Source: Dehalococcoidia bacterium
GTDB taxonomy: Bacteria; Chloroflexota; Dehalococcoidia; GIF9; AB-539-J10
Direction: 5' to 3'
Length of the DNA: 12,666 nucleotides
NCBI GenBank assembly: GCA_004376695.1
Contig: SOJB01000061.1
Span: 1-12,666 of the forward strand
Part shown: positions 1-5,872 of the stretch, piece by piece
Numbering within the stretch: position 1 is the stretch's first letter
Layout of the letters: every line of letters begins with the position of its first letter
Translations under genes and position numbers: made by a program
Notes under the pieces: generated by a model
Told to the model about the DNA's origin: nothing
What the model saw: the letters and a program-made list of their open reading frames with translations, nothing else
The model's database searches: none

Positions 1-70
1 ACAAAGCCGATTTCATTGGTGCTGTTAGTAGATGCGCTTCTTGATCTGCACTTGAGAGTGTTTCCCGGTC

Positions 71-952
71 TTAATCGGTTACAACATCGTACTCTTCCTC
101 GCGGTGTGGACCCAACCCCAGTTCGACCGCATGCTTTATTTGTGCTAAATCCCATGGGTTCTTACCTTCCAAGCTGTTTCCTGGATAGCTTTGAAGAACT
201 CTCACGCCTTCAACATCTACTGCCACTTGATTACCTGAGGCCAGAACCAGGTTAGGCTCACGTAACTCGCCCTTCGTCGGGCCACCCCTAATGAACACCT
301 TCCTCGCATCCATCACAATCAAATCAGGCTTAACAACCAGACACAATTCTGCCAGTTTCTCCCTGAGATGTCGGAGATGGAACGTGATCTGGTCGAAAAG
401 GGGGTTAACAAACCCCATCGCGAGTTTGATCGAGCCTGTGAAATCCGCTGCATGATGAGTCTTTATCAGGGGAACATAGACGATTTTCTCTATTTCGAGG
501 GCTTCTTCCGCAAGTGAGACTTTGTGCAGGTATTTTCCCTCAGGTACCTTGATGCGACGCCAACCTTTTCTATCGATTATTAGATGCCAACCATCCCTTC
601 CAAATACCCTGAGCTCAGCTCCGGCTCTTTCAGCAACCTCGATAACCCCCGCCTGTTCCATGACTTTGCGATTGTGGAGGAAGGCTGTTCTTTCTCCCAA
701 GATGACTTTTCCCGCACCGGCTTCATAGAGCATCTCTATGAGCGCCTTGATTAACGCCGGATCGCTTGAGCCTGGATATGAATCAGCACTATTGTAATTT
801 GGCTTCAGAAGAATAGTGTCACCTTTCTCAACCAGTTTGTCGATCCCTCCAATAATCGAGATGGAGCGCTCAATTGATTCCTTGAGGTTTCCACTGTAGG
901 CGACCCTGCTTACAAGTGGTCGCCCAGCATTAACAAACAAGTCCTGTTTCAT
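71..952 (-). CDS. DUF362 domain-containing protein
   Basis: A 293-residue protein matching the DUF362 family, whose biochemical role is not established. The visible hallmarks are the N-terminal ILLKPN segment (residues 47-52), a GKVILGE strand near 81-87, PLIKTHH at 161-167 followed by TGSIKLAMG, the LIVMDARKV strand near 211-219, and the VAVDVEG helix start at 243-249. There is no ferredoxin-type cysteine cluster, signal peptide or membrane segment, so a cytoplasmic single-domain version is likely. The frame stays open upstream to an ATG at 1051, but the ATG at 952 is preferred: a GGAGAG ribosome site lies 7 bases before it, and the extra 33 residues look unlike the family. It is divergent from the phosphohexomutase gene and about 350 bases from it, so its neighbours give no functional clue. 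The family assignment is fairly sure; the function is unknown. Confidence 0.85.
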   Translation of the reverse strand: MKQDLFVNAGRPLVSRVAYSGNLKESIERSISIIGGIDKLVEKGDTILLKPNYNSADSYPGSSDPALIKALIEMLYEAGAGKVILGERTAFLHNRKVMEQAGVIEVAERAGAELRVFGRDGWHLIIDRKGWRRIKVPEGKYLHKVSLAEEALEIEKIVYVPLIKTHHAADFTGSIKLAMGFVNPLFDQITFHLRHLREKLAELCLVVKPDLIVMDARKVFIRGGPTKGELREPNLVLASGNQVAVDVEGVRVLQSYPGNSLEGKNPWDLAQIKHAVELGLGPHREEEYDVVTD

Positions 953-1317
953 AATCGCACTCTCCTCTCTGTAGACCACCCCTTGAAATCGACCCAGTTC
1001 GTCGCTGAAAACTGACCTGTCAGGGCCAGAACAAGAAACTAGCACACTCAAGTCATTTCTTCAATCTTCCTTCTCTACCTTCTCCAAGCTATGCTTGGTG
1101 CGGTCGCTGGCAGGCTGGTAGCTATGATATGATAGTTTCTGTGCATAACATTCCTGAAGCCAGATACTACGATTCCAGCCTCATAATCCACTAACCATGC
1201 CGAAAGCGCACGAGATTGCCCCTCGCGCGAAAATGAGATAAGCTATGCCATTGGAGATGCTTTCCTTTCTCACCGGACGGCGTCCTGGTGAAACACAAGC
1301 GGAACGAATAGGCTACG
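953..1317. other. Divergent intergenic region, no gene seen
   Basis: This stretch separates two divergent genes and must hold both promoters, but no box pair stands out. The best plus-strand candidate (TTGCCC, 17 bases, TAAGCT, upstream of 1260) is weak. A perfect 6-bp inverted repeat with a 3-base spacer, CCAAGC-TAT-GCTTGG, lies at 1084-1098 and could be a small operator or chance. No RNA gene was recognised. Confidence 0.4.
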
Positions 1318-2769
1318 GTGACCAATGTGATCAAGTTCGGCACTGATGGGTGGCGGGGGATTATCGCCGAAGACTTCACCTTCGACAATGTGCGTATCTG
1401 CGCTCAGGCGGTGGCAGAGTACCTCAAGCAGAACGGGCTCGATAATGAGGGTCTCGTCATCGGCTATGATACTCGGTTCGCCTCGGAGGATTTCGCTGCT
1501 GCCGCTGCGGAAGTGATGGCCGCCAACAACATCAAAGCCCGCCTCTGCCTCAAACCGGCCCCTACGCCGGTCGTAAGCTTCACGGTACCGGCTACTCGTT
1601 CCGCCGGGGGTATTGTGATAACTGCCAGCCACAACCCCGGTTCGTGGAATGGATTCAAATACAAGTCTCAGGACGGGGCCAGCGCTCCGGGCGAGATCAT
1701 CTCCCAAATAGAGGCAAACATCGCCTCCCTTACGCGACACCTCTCTGTCAAAGGGAAAGGGCGGAAGAGCGGTGTGCGAAGGCTCACCCTGGATAAAGCC
1801 TTGAAGAAAGGGTTAGTTGAATACCTGGATCCCTGTCCCGCTTACTTCGACCATCTCAGCCAGTTTGTCAACCTAATAGAATTGCGCCGCCAGAACCTGA
1901 ATGTCGTGGTCGACTCCATGTACGGTGCCGGCATCGGCTACTTCAAGACAATGCTCCAGAATGGCAACTTGAGTATTATCGAGATTAATGCAGAACGAAA
2001 TCCCTCATTCCCCCGGATTCAGCCTGAGCCGATTGCCAGAAATCTGACCGAGCTTTCCCGACTGATCGTTGAGCAGAAAGCTGATGTCGGCTTAGCCACC
2101 GATGGAGACGCCGACCGTATTGGTATTGTAGACGAAAGGGGACAGTTCTTGACCCAGCACCAGGTCTTTGCCTTGCTCTGTCTGTATCTCCTGGAAGTAC
2201 GTGGTGAGCGTGGCGCCATAATAAAGACATCAACTTCCACCACTATGCTTTCCCGTTTGGGGAGGATTTTTGGTGTACCTGTCTACGAAAGCGCGGTCGG
2301 TTTCAAGTATGTTGCTCCCTTGATGATGGAGAAAGACGCCATTATTGGCGGGGAGGAGAGCGGCGGCTATGGCTTCCGCGGTCATATCCCGGAAAGGGAT
2401 GGCATACTTGCCGGACTGTACTTCCTTGACTTCATGACAAAGACGGGAAAAACGCCGTCTCAGCTTCTGAGTTACCTCTACAGCAAGGTCGGACCTCACT
2501 ACTATGACAGGATGGATTTTCATATCTCCGCAGCCAGGCGTCAGGCAATCCTGCACCGATTGAACTCCACCACCACGGACACCATAGCCGGTTCAAAGGT
2601 GACGGGAGCAGACACCGCCGATGGTTTCCGTTTCTTCCTCGGCGACGAATCGTGGCTGCTCATCCGCTTCTCTGGCACAGAACCGCTGGTCCGTATCTAC
2701 TCTGAAGCTGAAAGTCTGGAAAGGGCGAAGGTACTACTGAAGGAAGGTAGGAAGCTGGCAGGCCTTTGA
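1318..2769 (+). CDS. Phosphoglucomutase/phosphomannomutase family protein
   Basis: A 483-residue alpha-D-phosphohexomutase, which moves a phosphate between C1 and C6 of a hexose through a phosphoserine and a bisphosphate intermediate and supplies sugar-1-phosphates for glycans or storage sugars. All four family motifs are present: TASHNP at 102-107 with the phosphorylated Ser104, the metal-binding DGDADR at 262-267 (Asp262, 264, 266), the sugar-binding GEESGG at 345-350, and the phosphate-binding RFSGTEP at 450-456. The N-terminal FGTDGWRG is also typical. Length is normal for the family. The GTG at 1318 is the first possible start after an in-frame TAG at 1309; a second GTG at 1327 would also keep the FGTDGWRG motif. 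No strong ribosome site is seen. Substrate preference (glucose, mannose or glucosamine phosphate) cannot be read from sequence alone. It stands alone on the plus strand. Confidence 0.93.
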   Translation: MTNVIKFGTDGWRGIIAEDFTFDNVRICAQAVAEYLKQNGLDNEGLVIGYDTRFASEDFAAAAAEVMAANNIKARLCLKPAPTPVVSFTVPATRSAGGIVITASHNPGSWNGFKYKSQDGASAPGEIISQIEANIASLTRHLSVKGKGRKSGVRRLTLDKALKKGLVEYLDPCPAYFDHLSQFVNLIELRRQNLNVVVDSMYGAGIGYFKTMLQNGNLSIIEINAERNPSFPRIQPEPIARNLTELSRLIVEQKADVGLATDGDADRIGIVDERGQFLTQHQVFALLCLYLLEVRGERGAIIKTSTSTTMLSRLGRIFGVPVYESAVGFKYVAPLMMEKDAIIGGEESGGYGFRGHIPERDGILAGLYFLDFMTKTGKTPSQLLSYLYSKVGPHYYDRMDFHISAARRQAILHRLNSTTTDTIAGSKVTGADTADGFRFFLGDESWLLIRFSGTEPLVRIYSEAESLERAKVLLKEGRKLAGL

Positions 2770-2953
2770 AAAGCCCAGCAGCGATTCACAAGGAAATGTC
2801 CCAGGGTTTCTCGTTTTTTCTTGGGAAGGACAGATTCAAATGATGACGGTATACGTTCGAAAAACTCGAACTGATTTTAGAGGCGGCGGCTGAAACCTTC
2901 GCGCGCCGGGCCACCGCCTGCTGACCTGCCGTTTCTGACGATTTCAAGCTTTT

Positions 2954-3049
2954 CTAGTCCCGCTTTGCTGGACTTTGCTCGGGTCTGCCGATCTTGGCGG
3001 CGAATTCTTTTCGTACAACGGTTTGCGGCTTCTCGAAGTTGCCGAGCAT
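2954..3049 (-). CDS. Short ORF overlapping the attC-like repeat, doubtful
   Basis: A 31-codon frame from ATG to TAG whose first third lies inside the right half (minus-strand reading) of the attC-like inverted repeat. The product begins MLGNFEKPQTVVRK, is strongly basic, and ends PAKRD. Codon choice looks like the surrounding genes, with many G/C third positions, and the frame is open a few codons further up to a TGA. No ribosome site precedes the ATG. It could be a genuine tiny gene, the remnant of a longer gene cut by recombination, or a chance frame in a conserved repeat. The family is not recognised. Confidence 0.2.
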   Translation of the reverse strand: MLGNFEKPQTVVRKEFAAKIGRPEQSPAKRD

Positions 3050-3110
3050 CAGCGAGGCAATTCAGGCGGATTGAGCGAAGCGAACGAAGCTGAGAAGCCG
3101 CTGTTATACG
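3012..3110 (-). repeat. attC-like imperfect inverted repeat (integron recombination site candidate)
   Basis: Read on the minus strand, the element opens with CGTATAAC, then a 10-base arm GCGGCTTCTC, a central region of about 57 bases, the perfect complementary arm GAGAAGCCGC, five unpaired bases, and the closing core GTTGTACG. The outer boxes pair over 8 bp with one G-T wobble, and the unpaired spacers are unequal (1 versus 5 bases), giving the lopsided stem expected of a folded attC. The centre contains a further hairpin, TTGCC/GGCAA at 3039-3043 and 3056-3060. The cores only loosely fit the GTTRRRY/RYYYAAC consensus: one position of each deviates. It lies 44 bases after the stop codon of the effector-binding gene and in the same orientation, as in a gene cassette. 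Alternatives are a REP-like or other dispersed palindromic repeat. Only one copy is in the window. Confidence 0.5.
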
Positions 3111-3153
3111 AAGGGTGGTATTTAGCTCATTCAGCTAGTATATAACTCACTCA

Positions 3154-3609
3154 CTATTTGGGTGTTATCGGCATATAGATGTCTATTTCTGAATCCGGCT
3201 TATCGCCACCCTTGAATCTGTCGTCATAATATTGGATTGAATACGGGAAAGCAAGTTTGTACTCTGATTCATTTAGCCACTTATTCACTCTATCGTTTGC
3301 GCCTGCATAACCACCATCAGCCAATCTATGCGTGAAAACAGCATAGGTACTCGCAGGGATAGTCTTGGCAAATGTCTCTAACGGCAGATCTTCAAACTCT
3401 TCAACCTCAACGCCAACCATGATGTGGTATTTCTGACCTTTCTCACAGTTGTCAGGGAATATATGGATTTCATACCCAGCACTCAGGTTTGCATGTTTAA
3501 TGGCTTTCTCATGCCGCGTGAAGACATCCCAGATTTCAGCGATGTCTCCACCATAAGAAACACAACCAACAATCTTTAGTTCACCCTTTTCCGATATCCT
3601 GGGCTTCAT
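3154..3609 (-). CDS. GyrI-like/effector-binding domain protein
   Basis: A 151-residue soluble protein resembling the small-molecule (effector) binding domain found alone or at the C-terminus of AraC/MerR-type regulators (GyrI-like, BmrR ligand domain). The supporting pattern is an early IVGCVSYGG strand (residues 13-21), the amphipathic IWDVFTRH helix, the YEIHIFPDN strand, the YHIMVGVEVE strand at 61-70, PASTYAVFTHR near 85-95, and a C-terminal region with DSEIDIYMPI (139-148). No DNA-binding domain is attached, so it may bind a ligand or modulate a partner rather than act as a repressor. The ATG at 3609 has a strong AGGAGG 9 bases before it. A longer frame reaching 3780 exists only by reading through the tRNA gene. 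It follows tRNA-Ser by 68 bases without an evident terminator and is followed by the attC-like repeat. Such stand-alone domains are known from integron cassettes. The family call is moderately sure. Confidence 0.75.
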   Translation of the reverse strand: MKPRISEKGELKIVGCVSYGGDIAEIWDVFTRHEKAIKHANLSAGYEIHIFPDNCEKGQKYHIMVGVEVEEFEDLPLETFAKTIPASTYAVFTHRLADGGYAGANDRVNKWLNESEYKLAFPYSIQYYDDRFKGGDKPDSEIDIYMPITPK

Positions 3610-3677
3610 ATCGTTGTACCTCCTGTTCTGTTTCGCGCTTAGAATCGGCTGGCGAGCCCGCAACCTCCTTTCCCAAC

Positions 3678-3769
3678 TGGCGGAGGGAGAGGGATTCGAA
3701 CCCTCGACCCCGATTACTCGGAGTAAGCGCTTAGCAGGCGCCCGCACTCGGCCTCTATGCGATCCCTCC
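3678..3769 (-). tRNA. tRNA-Ser(GCU)
   Basis: A 92-base tRNA with encoded CCA. The acceptor stem is GGAGGGA (3769-3763) with TCCCTCC (3688-3682), discriminator G, then CCA at 3680-3678. The D arm has a 3-bp GCA/TGC stem and a loop with the conserved GG. The anticodon arm is GGCGC-CTGCTAA-GCGCT with anticodon GCT. The long variable arm pairs TTACT with AGTAA, and the T arm is GAGGG-TTCGAAT-CCCTC. The long variable arm and the anticodon both identify serine (codons AGC/AGU). It has its own promoter just upstream. Confidence 0.96.
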
Positions 3770-3788
3770 GCGCCCGGCAACTCGATGC

Positions 3789-3817
3789 ATTATGCCACAC
3801 GTCAGATGAATCAACAA
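3789..3817 (-). promoter_or_regulatory. Probable sigma-70 promoter for tRNA-Ser
   Basis: On the minus strand, TTGTTG (3817-3812), a 17-base spacer, then CATAAT (3794-3789). The predicted start lies about 12-14 bases before the mature tRNA 5' end, a normal distance for a tRNA gene. The downstream effector-binding gene may share this transcript, because no T-tract hairpin separates them. Confidence 0.6.
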
Positions 3818-3894
3818 GCCATGCGGGCTCCTCATCAATGCCATTTCTTGGGAGTCCAGACATGGCGGGGCTGAGAACTACAGATGGTGCGTGG

Positions 3895-3916
3895 CTCGGA
3901 ATGACAGGCGACGAAG
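3895..3916 (-). repeat. Dispersed GTCATTCCGA-type repeat fragment
   Basis: Read on the minus strand this contains CTGTCATTCCGAG next to a TTCGTCGCC segment. It resembles the short dispersed repeats of the form GTCATTNCGA seen between genes in many bacterial genomes. A second related motif is at 4925-4944. This is recognition by eye of a degenerate short motif, so confidence is low. Confidence 0.3.
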
Positions 3917-4008
3917 ATCTTAGCACAAAGAAGCGGGAGAAAACCGGAACCAGACAGCCTCGAGCCGAAGCAAAGGAACTAACACCTCGGGGCTATTGCC
4001 TGCCCTCC

Positions 4009-4803
4009 CTATTCACCTGCTTTCACGATGCTTTCGATTCGGTAGCAGAAGGTGCCAGCGGGAGCGGCAACTTCAATTGTCTGCCCCTTTTCTTTATTGA
4101 GAATCACCTTGCCCAGGGGGGAAGCGATGGAGAGCTTGCCTTTGGCCGGATTTGCCTCTCGGGGGTCGACCAGAACATAGCTGAGCTCTTTACCTGAGGA
4201 CAGCTCACTTATCACCACGGCGTCTCCAGTCTTCACCTTGGATGCGCCCTGGCTCTTCCCCATTATCTTGGCCAGATTCAGGGTTGACTCCAATTCCCGG
4301 ATCCTGCCTTCCAGATGGGCCTTTTGCTCTCTGGCTGCTGCCAGAGGGGCATTCTCCTTGAAATCCTTGTCCGCCGCTGCTTTCTGCATCTGCCCGACAA
4401 TCTCAGGAAGCTGGCCTCTCAGACTGGCCAATTCTGACTCCAGTTCGGCGTAGCCTTGTGCAGTCAAGGTAGCTCCCCTCCGAGTGGCATGCCAGGAGAT
4501 ACCGGCCTTTGAGGAGGGTTTCCGTGCCCTGAGGTGGGGAGCCAGGCTTGCTCCGGTGAATCCATTCTTCCTGATGTACACAAGAAAGGACTTGACTGGT
4601 TTGACTCCTGAAGGGACAGTCTGTTCGCCGTAGCTGGCCACATCAAGGGGGGTAATGTCCTTAACCTGCCTCGATGACCCCAGCCATCTGACAAATTTCA
4701 ACACTTCTGCCTGTACTTCTGATATTTGTTCCTGCGGGAGACTTGATAGAAAGGAATGAGCGACTTCAGCAAGCGTTGGATCGTGCTCGAAGGTGTTTTC
4801 CAC
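4009..4803 (-). CDS. GreA/GreB-family elongation factor with extra N-terminal domain
   Basis: A 264-residue protein of two parts. Residues about 112-264 match GreA/GreB, which enters the RNA polymerase secondary channel and stimulates cleavage of backtracked RNA. The LTAQGYAELESELASL start of the coiled coil, the tip DFKENA with Asp147 and Glu150 (the acidic pair that positions metal in GreA), AAAREQKAHLEGRI, and the C-terminal SPLGKVIL and VAAPAG blocks are all present. Residues about 10-95 are not part of ordinary GreA (about 158 residues). They resemble the helical core-binding domain of tyrosine recombinases (FVRWLG, ITPLDVASY, then KSFLVYIRKNG), but no catalytic domain is present. A basic Ser/Lys-rich linker joins the parts. 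The start is uncertain: GTG at 4803 is chosen because the predicted transcript begins about 4807; TTG at 4809 is the alternative. It has its own promoter and is probably not part of the gcv operon. Confidence 0.88.
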   Translation of the reverse strand: MENTFEHDPTLAEVAHSFLSSLPQEQISEVQAEVLKFVRWLGSSRQVKDITPLDVASYGEQTVPSGVKPVKSFLVYIRKNGFTGASLAPHLRARKPSSKAGISWHATRRGATLTAQGYAELESELASLRGQLPEIVGQMQKAAADKDFKENAPLAAAREQKAHLEGRIRELESTLNLAKIMGKSQGASKVKTGDAVVISELSSGKELSYVLVDPREANPAKGKLSIASPLGKVILNKEKGQTIEVAAPAGTFCYRIESIVKAGE

Positions 4804-4813
4804 GAACAAACGA

Positions 4814-4842
4814 ATGATACCCTACAGGCTGTGCGCTGTCAA
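4814..4842 (-). promoter_or_regulatory. Strong sigma-70 promoter for the GreA-like gene
   Basis: On the minus strand, a perfect TTGACA (4842-4837), a 17-base spacer and TATCAT (4819-4814, five of six consensus bases). A start six to seven bases downstream falls near G4807, which leaves almost no 5' leader before the GTG at 4803. Confidence 0.7.
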
Positions 4843-4924
4843 TTCGCCTGTTGGCTCGAAGATGAACCCTCACGTTGAGACAGATGGAGACAGACGCAGA
4901 TCAGGGGGCCCTGGAGAAATCGCA

Positions 4925-4944
4925 GCTTCGCAATGACAAGGGGG
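4925..4944 (-). repeat. Dispersed GTCATTGCGA-type repeat fragment
   Basis: The minus strand reads TTGTCATTGCGAAGCTGCGA, a form of the GTCATTGCGA motif common in intergenic dispersed repeats. It lies downstream of lipA and directly beyond the hairpin at 4946-4961. Confidence 0.35.
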
Positions 4945-4945
4945 A

Positions 4946-4961
4946 GCCCAATCAATTGGGC
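4946..4961 (-). terminator. Hairpin after lipA, possible operon end
   Basis: GCCCAA-TTGA-TTGGGC read on the minus strand, a perfect 6-bp stem with a 4-base loop, 27 bases after the lipA stop. There is no T-run after it (CTCCCCCTTG follows), so intrinsic termination is doubtful. It may instead protect the transcript 3' end or belong to the neighbouring repeat. Confidence 0.3.
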
Positions 4962-4987
4962 AACCACGCTTTCAGGGAGCCCTCAGA

Positions 4988-5872
4988 CTAGTTCCGCAAC
5001 CTGTTCCGCTCTATAGCCATAAGATAAGTTTCCGCGGCATGGAAGGAACTGCGAATCAAGGGGCCCGCAGCCACGTAGCGAAAACCCAGTTCCTCCCCCA
5101 TATTCTCGTATTCCGCAAACTCATCAGGATGGACAAACCTCACTACCCTGTGGTGTCTGAGTGAAGGCTGCATGTACTGACCGATGGTCAAAAGGTCACA
5201 GCCAACCTGCCTGAGGTCCGCCATTACTTCAATGACCTCCTGCTGAGTCTCACCTAATCCCAGCATAAGGCCGGATTTGGTCAGAAGCCCCGGGTTAAAC
5301 AATCTGGCTTGTCTCAGAACCTTGAGCGACCGATGGTACTCTGCCTGAGGGCGAACCTCCGGGTAGAGCCGGGGGACTGTTTCCACGTTGTGGTTAAGAA
5401 CAGTCAGTGACGTAGCTGTCACGGTCTGCAGAGCGGAAAAAGAGCCTTTGAAATCAGGGGTAAGAGCTTCGACCATAATATCAGGCGAATACTCATGGAT
5501 AGCTTTGATTGTCCGAGCGAAGTAGGAAGCGCCACCGTCCGGGAGGTCATCTCTGGTGACAGAAGTGATTACAACATACTTAAGCCGTAGTTTAGCCACC
5601 GCTGCCACGAGATTATCCGGCTCATGCAGGTTGGGAGTCTGAGGGCGTCCGCTCTCCACGGCGCAAAATGAACAATTGCGGGTGCAGACATTCCCCAGTA
5701 TCATGAAGGCGGCAGTACCCTCGGCGAAACATCTCTGCCGGTTGGGACAGCGCGCGCTTTCGCAGACTGTGTGCAGCCTCAGACGGCCGGTAAGCTTCCT
5801 CATTCCGGCCAGGGTGGCGGTGTCAAAGGGGCTTAGCTTCAACCACTCAGGGCGTCGAGTGTAACCAGACAT
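4988..5872 (-). CDS. lipA: Lipoyl synthase LipA
   Basis: A 294-residue radical SAM enzyme that inserts two sulfur atoms at C6 and C8 of an octanoyl chain already attached to a carrier lysine, forming lipoyl groups on the H protein and other lipoyl domains. Both iron-sulfur sites are visible: the auxiliary cluster cysteines Cys37, Cys42 and Cys48 (CESARCPNRQRC), and the radical SAM CxxxCxxC at Cys63, Cys67 and Cys70 (CTRNCSFC). The C-terminal RSSFHA motif (274-279) supplies the serine ligand of the sacrificial cluster. TSVTRDDLPDGGA and VLNHNVETVPRLYP are family signatures. Length is normal. The ATG at 5872 has a GGAGAG ribosome site 7 bases upstream and lies 34 bases inside the end of lipB, indicating translational coupling. 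It is the last gene of the glycine cleavage operon. Confidence 0.97.
   Translation of the reverse strand: MSGYTRRPEWLKLSPFDTATLAGMRKLTGRLRLHTVCESARCPNRQRCFAEGTAAFMILGNVCTRNCSFCAVESGRPQTPNLHEPDNLVAAVAKLRLKYVVITSVTRDDLPDGGASYFARTIKAIHEYSPDIMVEALTPDFKGSFSALQTVTATSLTVLNHNVETVPRLYPEVRPQAEYHRSLKVLRQARLFNPGLLTKSGLMLGLGETQQEVIEVMADLRQVGCDLLTIGQYMQPSLRHHRVVRFVHPDEFAEYENMGEELGFRYVAAGPLIRSSFHAAETYLMAIERNRLRN

Larger units (their letters stand above)
2770..3153. other. Convergent intergenic region with mobile-like sequence
   Basis: The space between the end of the phosphohexomutase gene and the end of the effector-binding gene. It holds a weak hairpin at 2799-2826 (TCCCAGG/CTTGGGA with a 14-base loop containing six T), which is not a convincing terminator. 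It also holds an attC-like inverted repeat at 3012-3110 and a short open frame at 2954-3049, both listed separately. The GC-rich part from about 2880 to 3110 differs from the AT-rich stretch at 3110-3160 and may be a single inserted or repeated unit. Confidence 0.5.

Noticed and set aside
1..16. Minus-strand ATG at 14-16 as the start of the next gene
   Set aside because: Only five codons are inside the window and no ribosome site precedes it, so no gene can be supported.
953..1051. N-terminal extension of the DUF362 protein
   Set aside because: No ribosome site precedes the ATG at 1051 and the added 33 residues do not look like the family. The ATG at 952 has GGAGAG at good spacing.
2799..2826. 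Hairpin after the phosphohexomutase gene as a terminator
   Set aside because: The stem is 7 bp with a G-T pair and a 14-base loop, and the T-run is in the loop instead of after the stem.
3612..3619. CGTTGTAC, a possible second integron core upstream of the effector-binding gene
   Set aside because: It matches the attC-like core box in sequence, but there is no second arm or hairpin with it and it overlaps the ribosome site of the gene, which explains most of its bases. Kept only as a possible cassette edge.
3610..3780. Upstream extension of the effector-binding gene
   Set aside because: The frame is open only because it reads through the tRNA gene. The ATG at 3609 has a strong ribosome site and fits the domain start.
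3614..3874. Plus-strand frame containing EGEGFEPSTP
   Set aside because: It is the antisense reading of the tRNA-Ser T arm, a well-known source of false proteins. It has no family likeness and starts inside the leader of the effector-binding gene.
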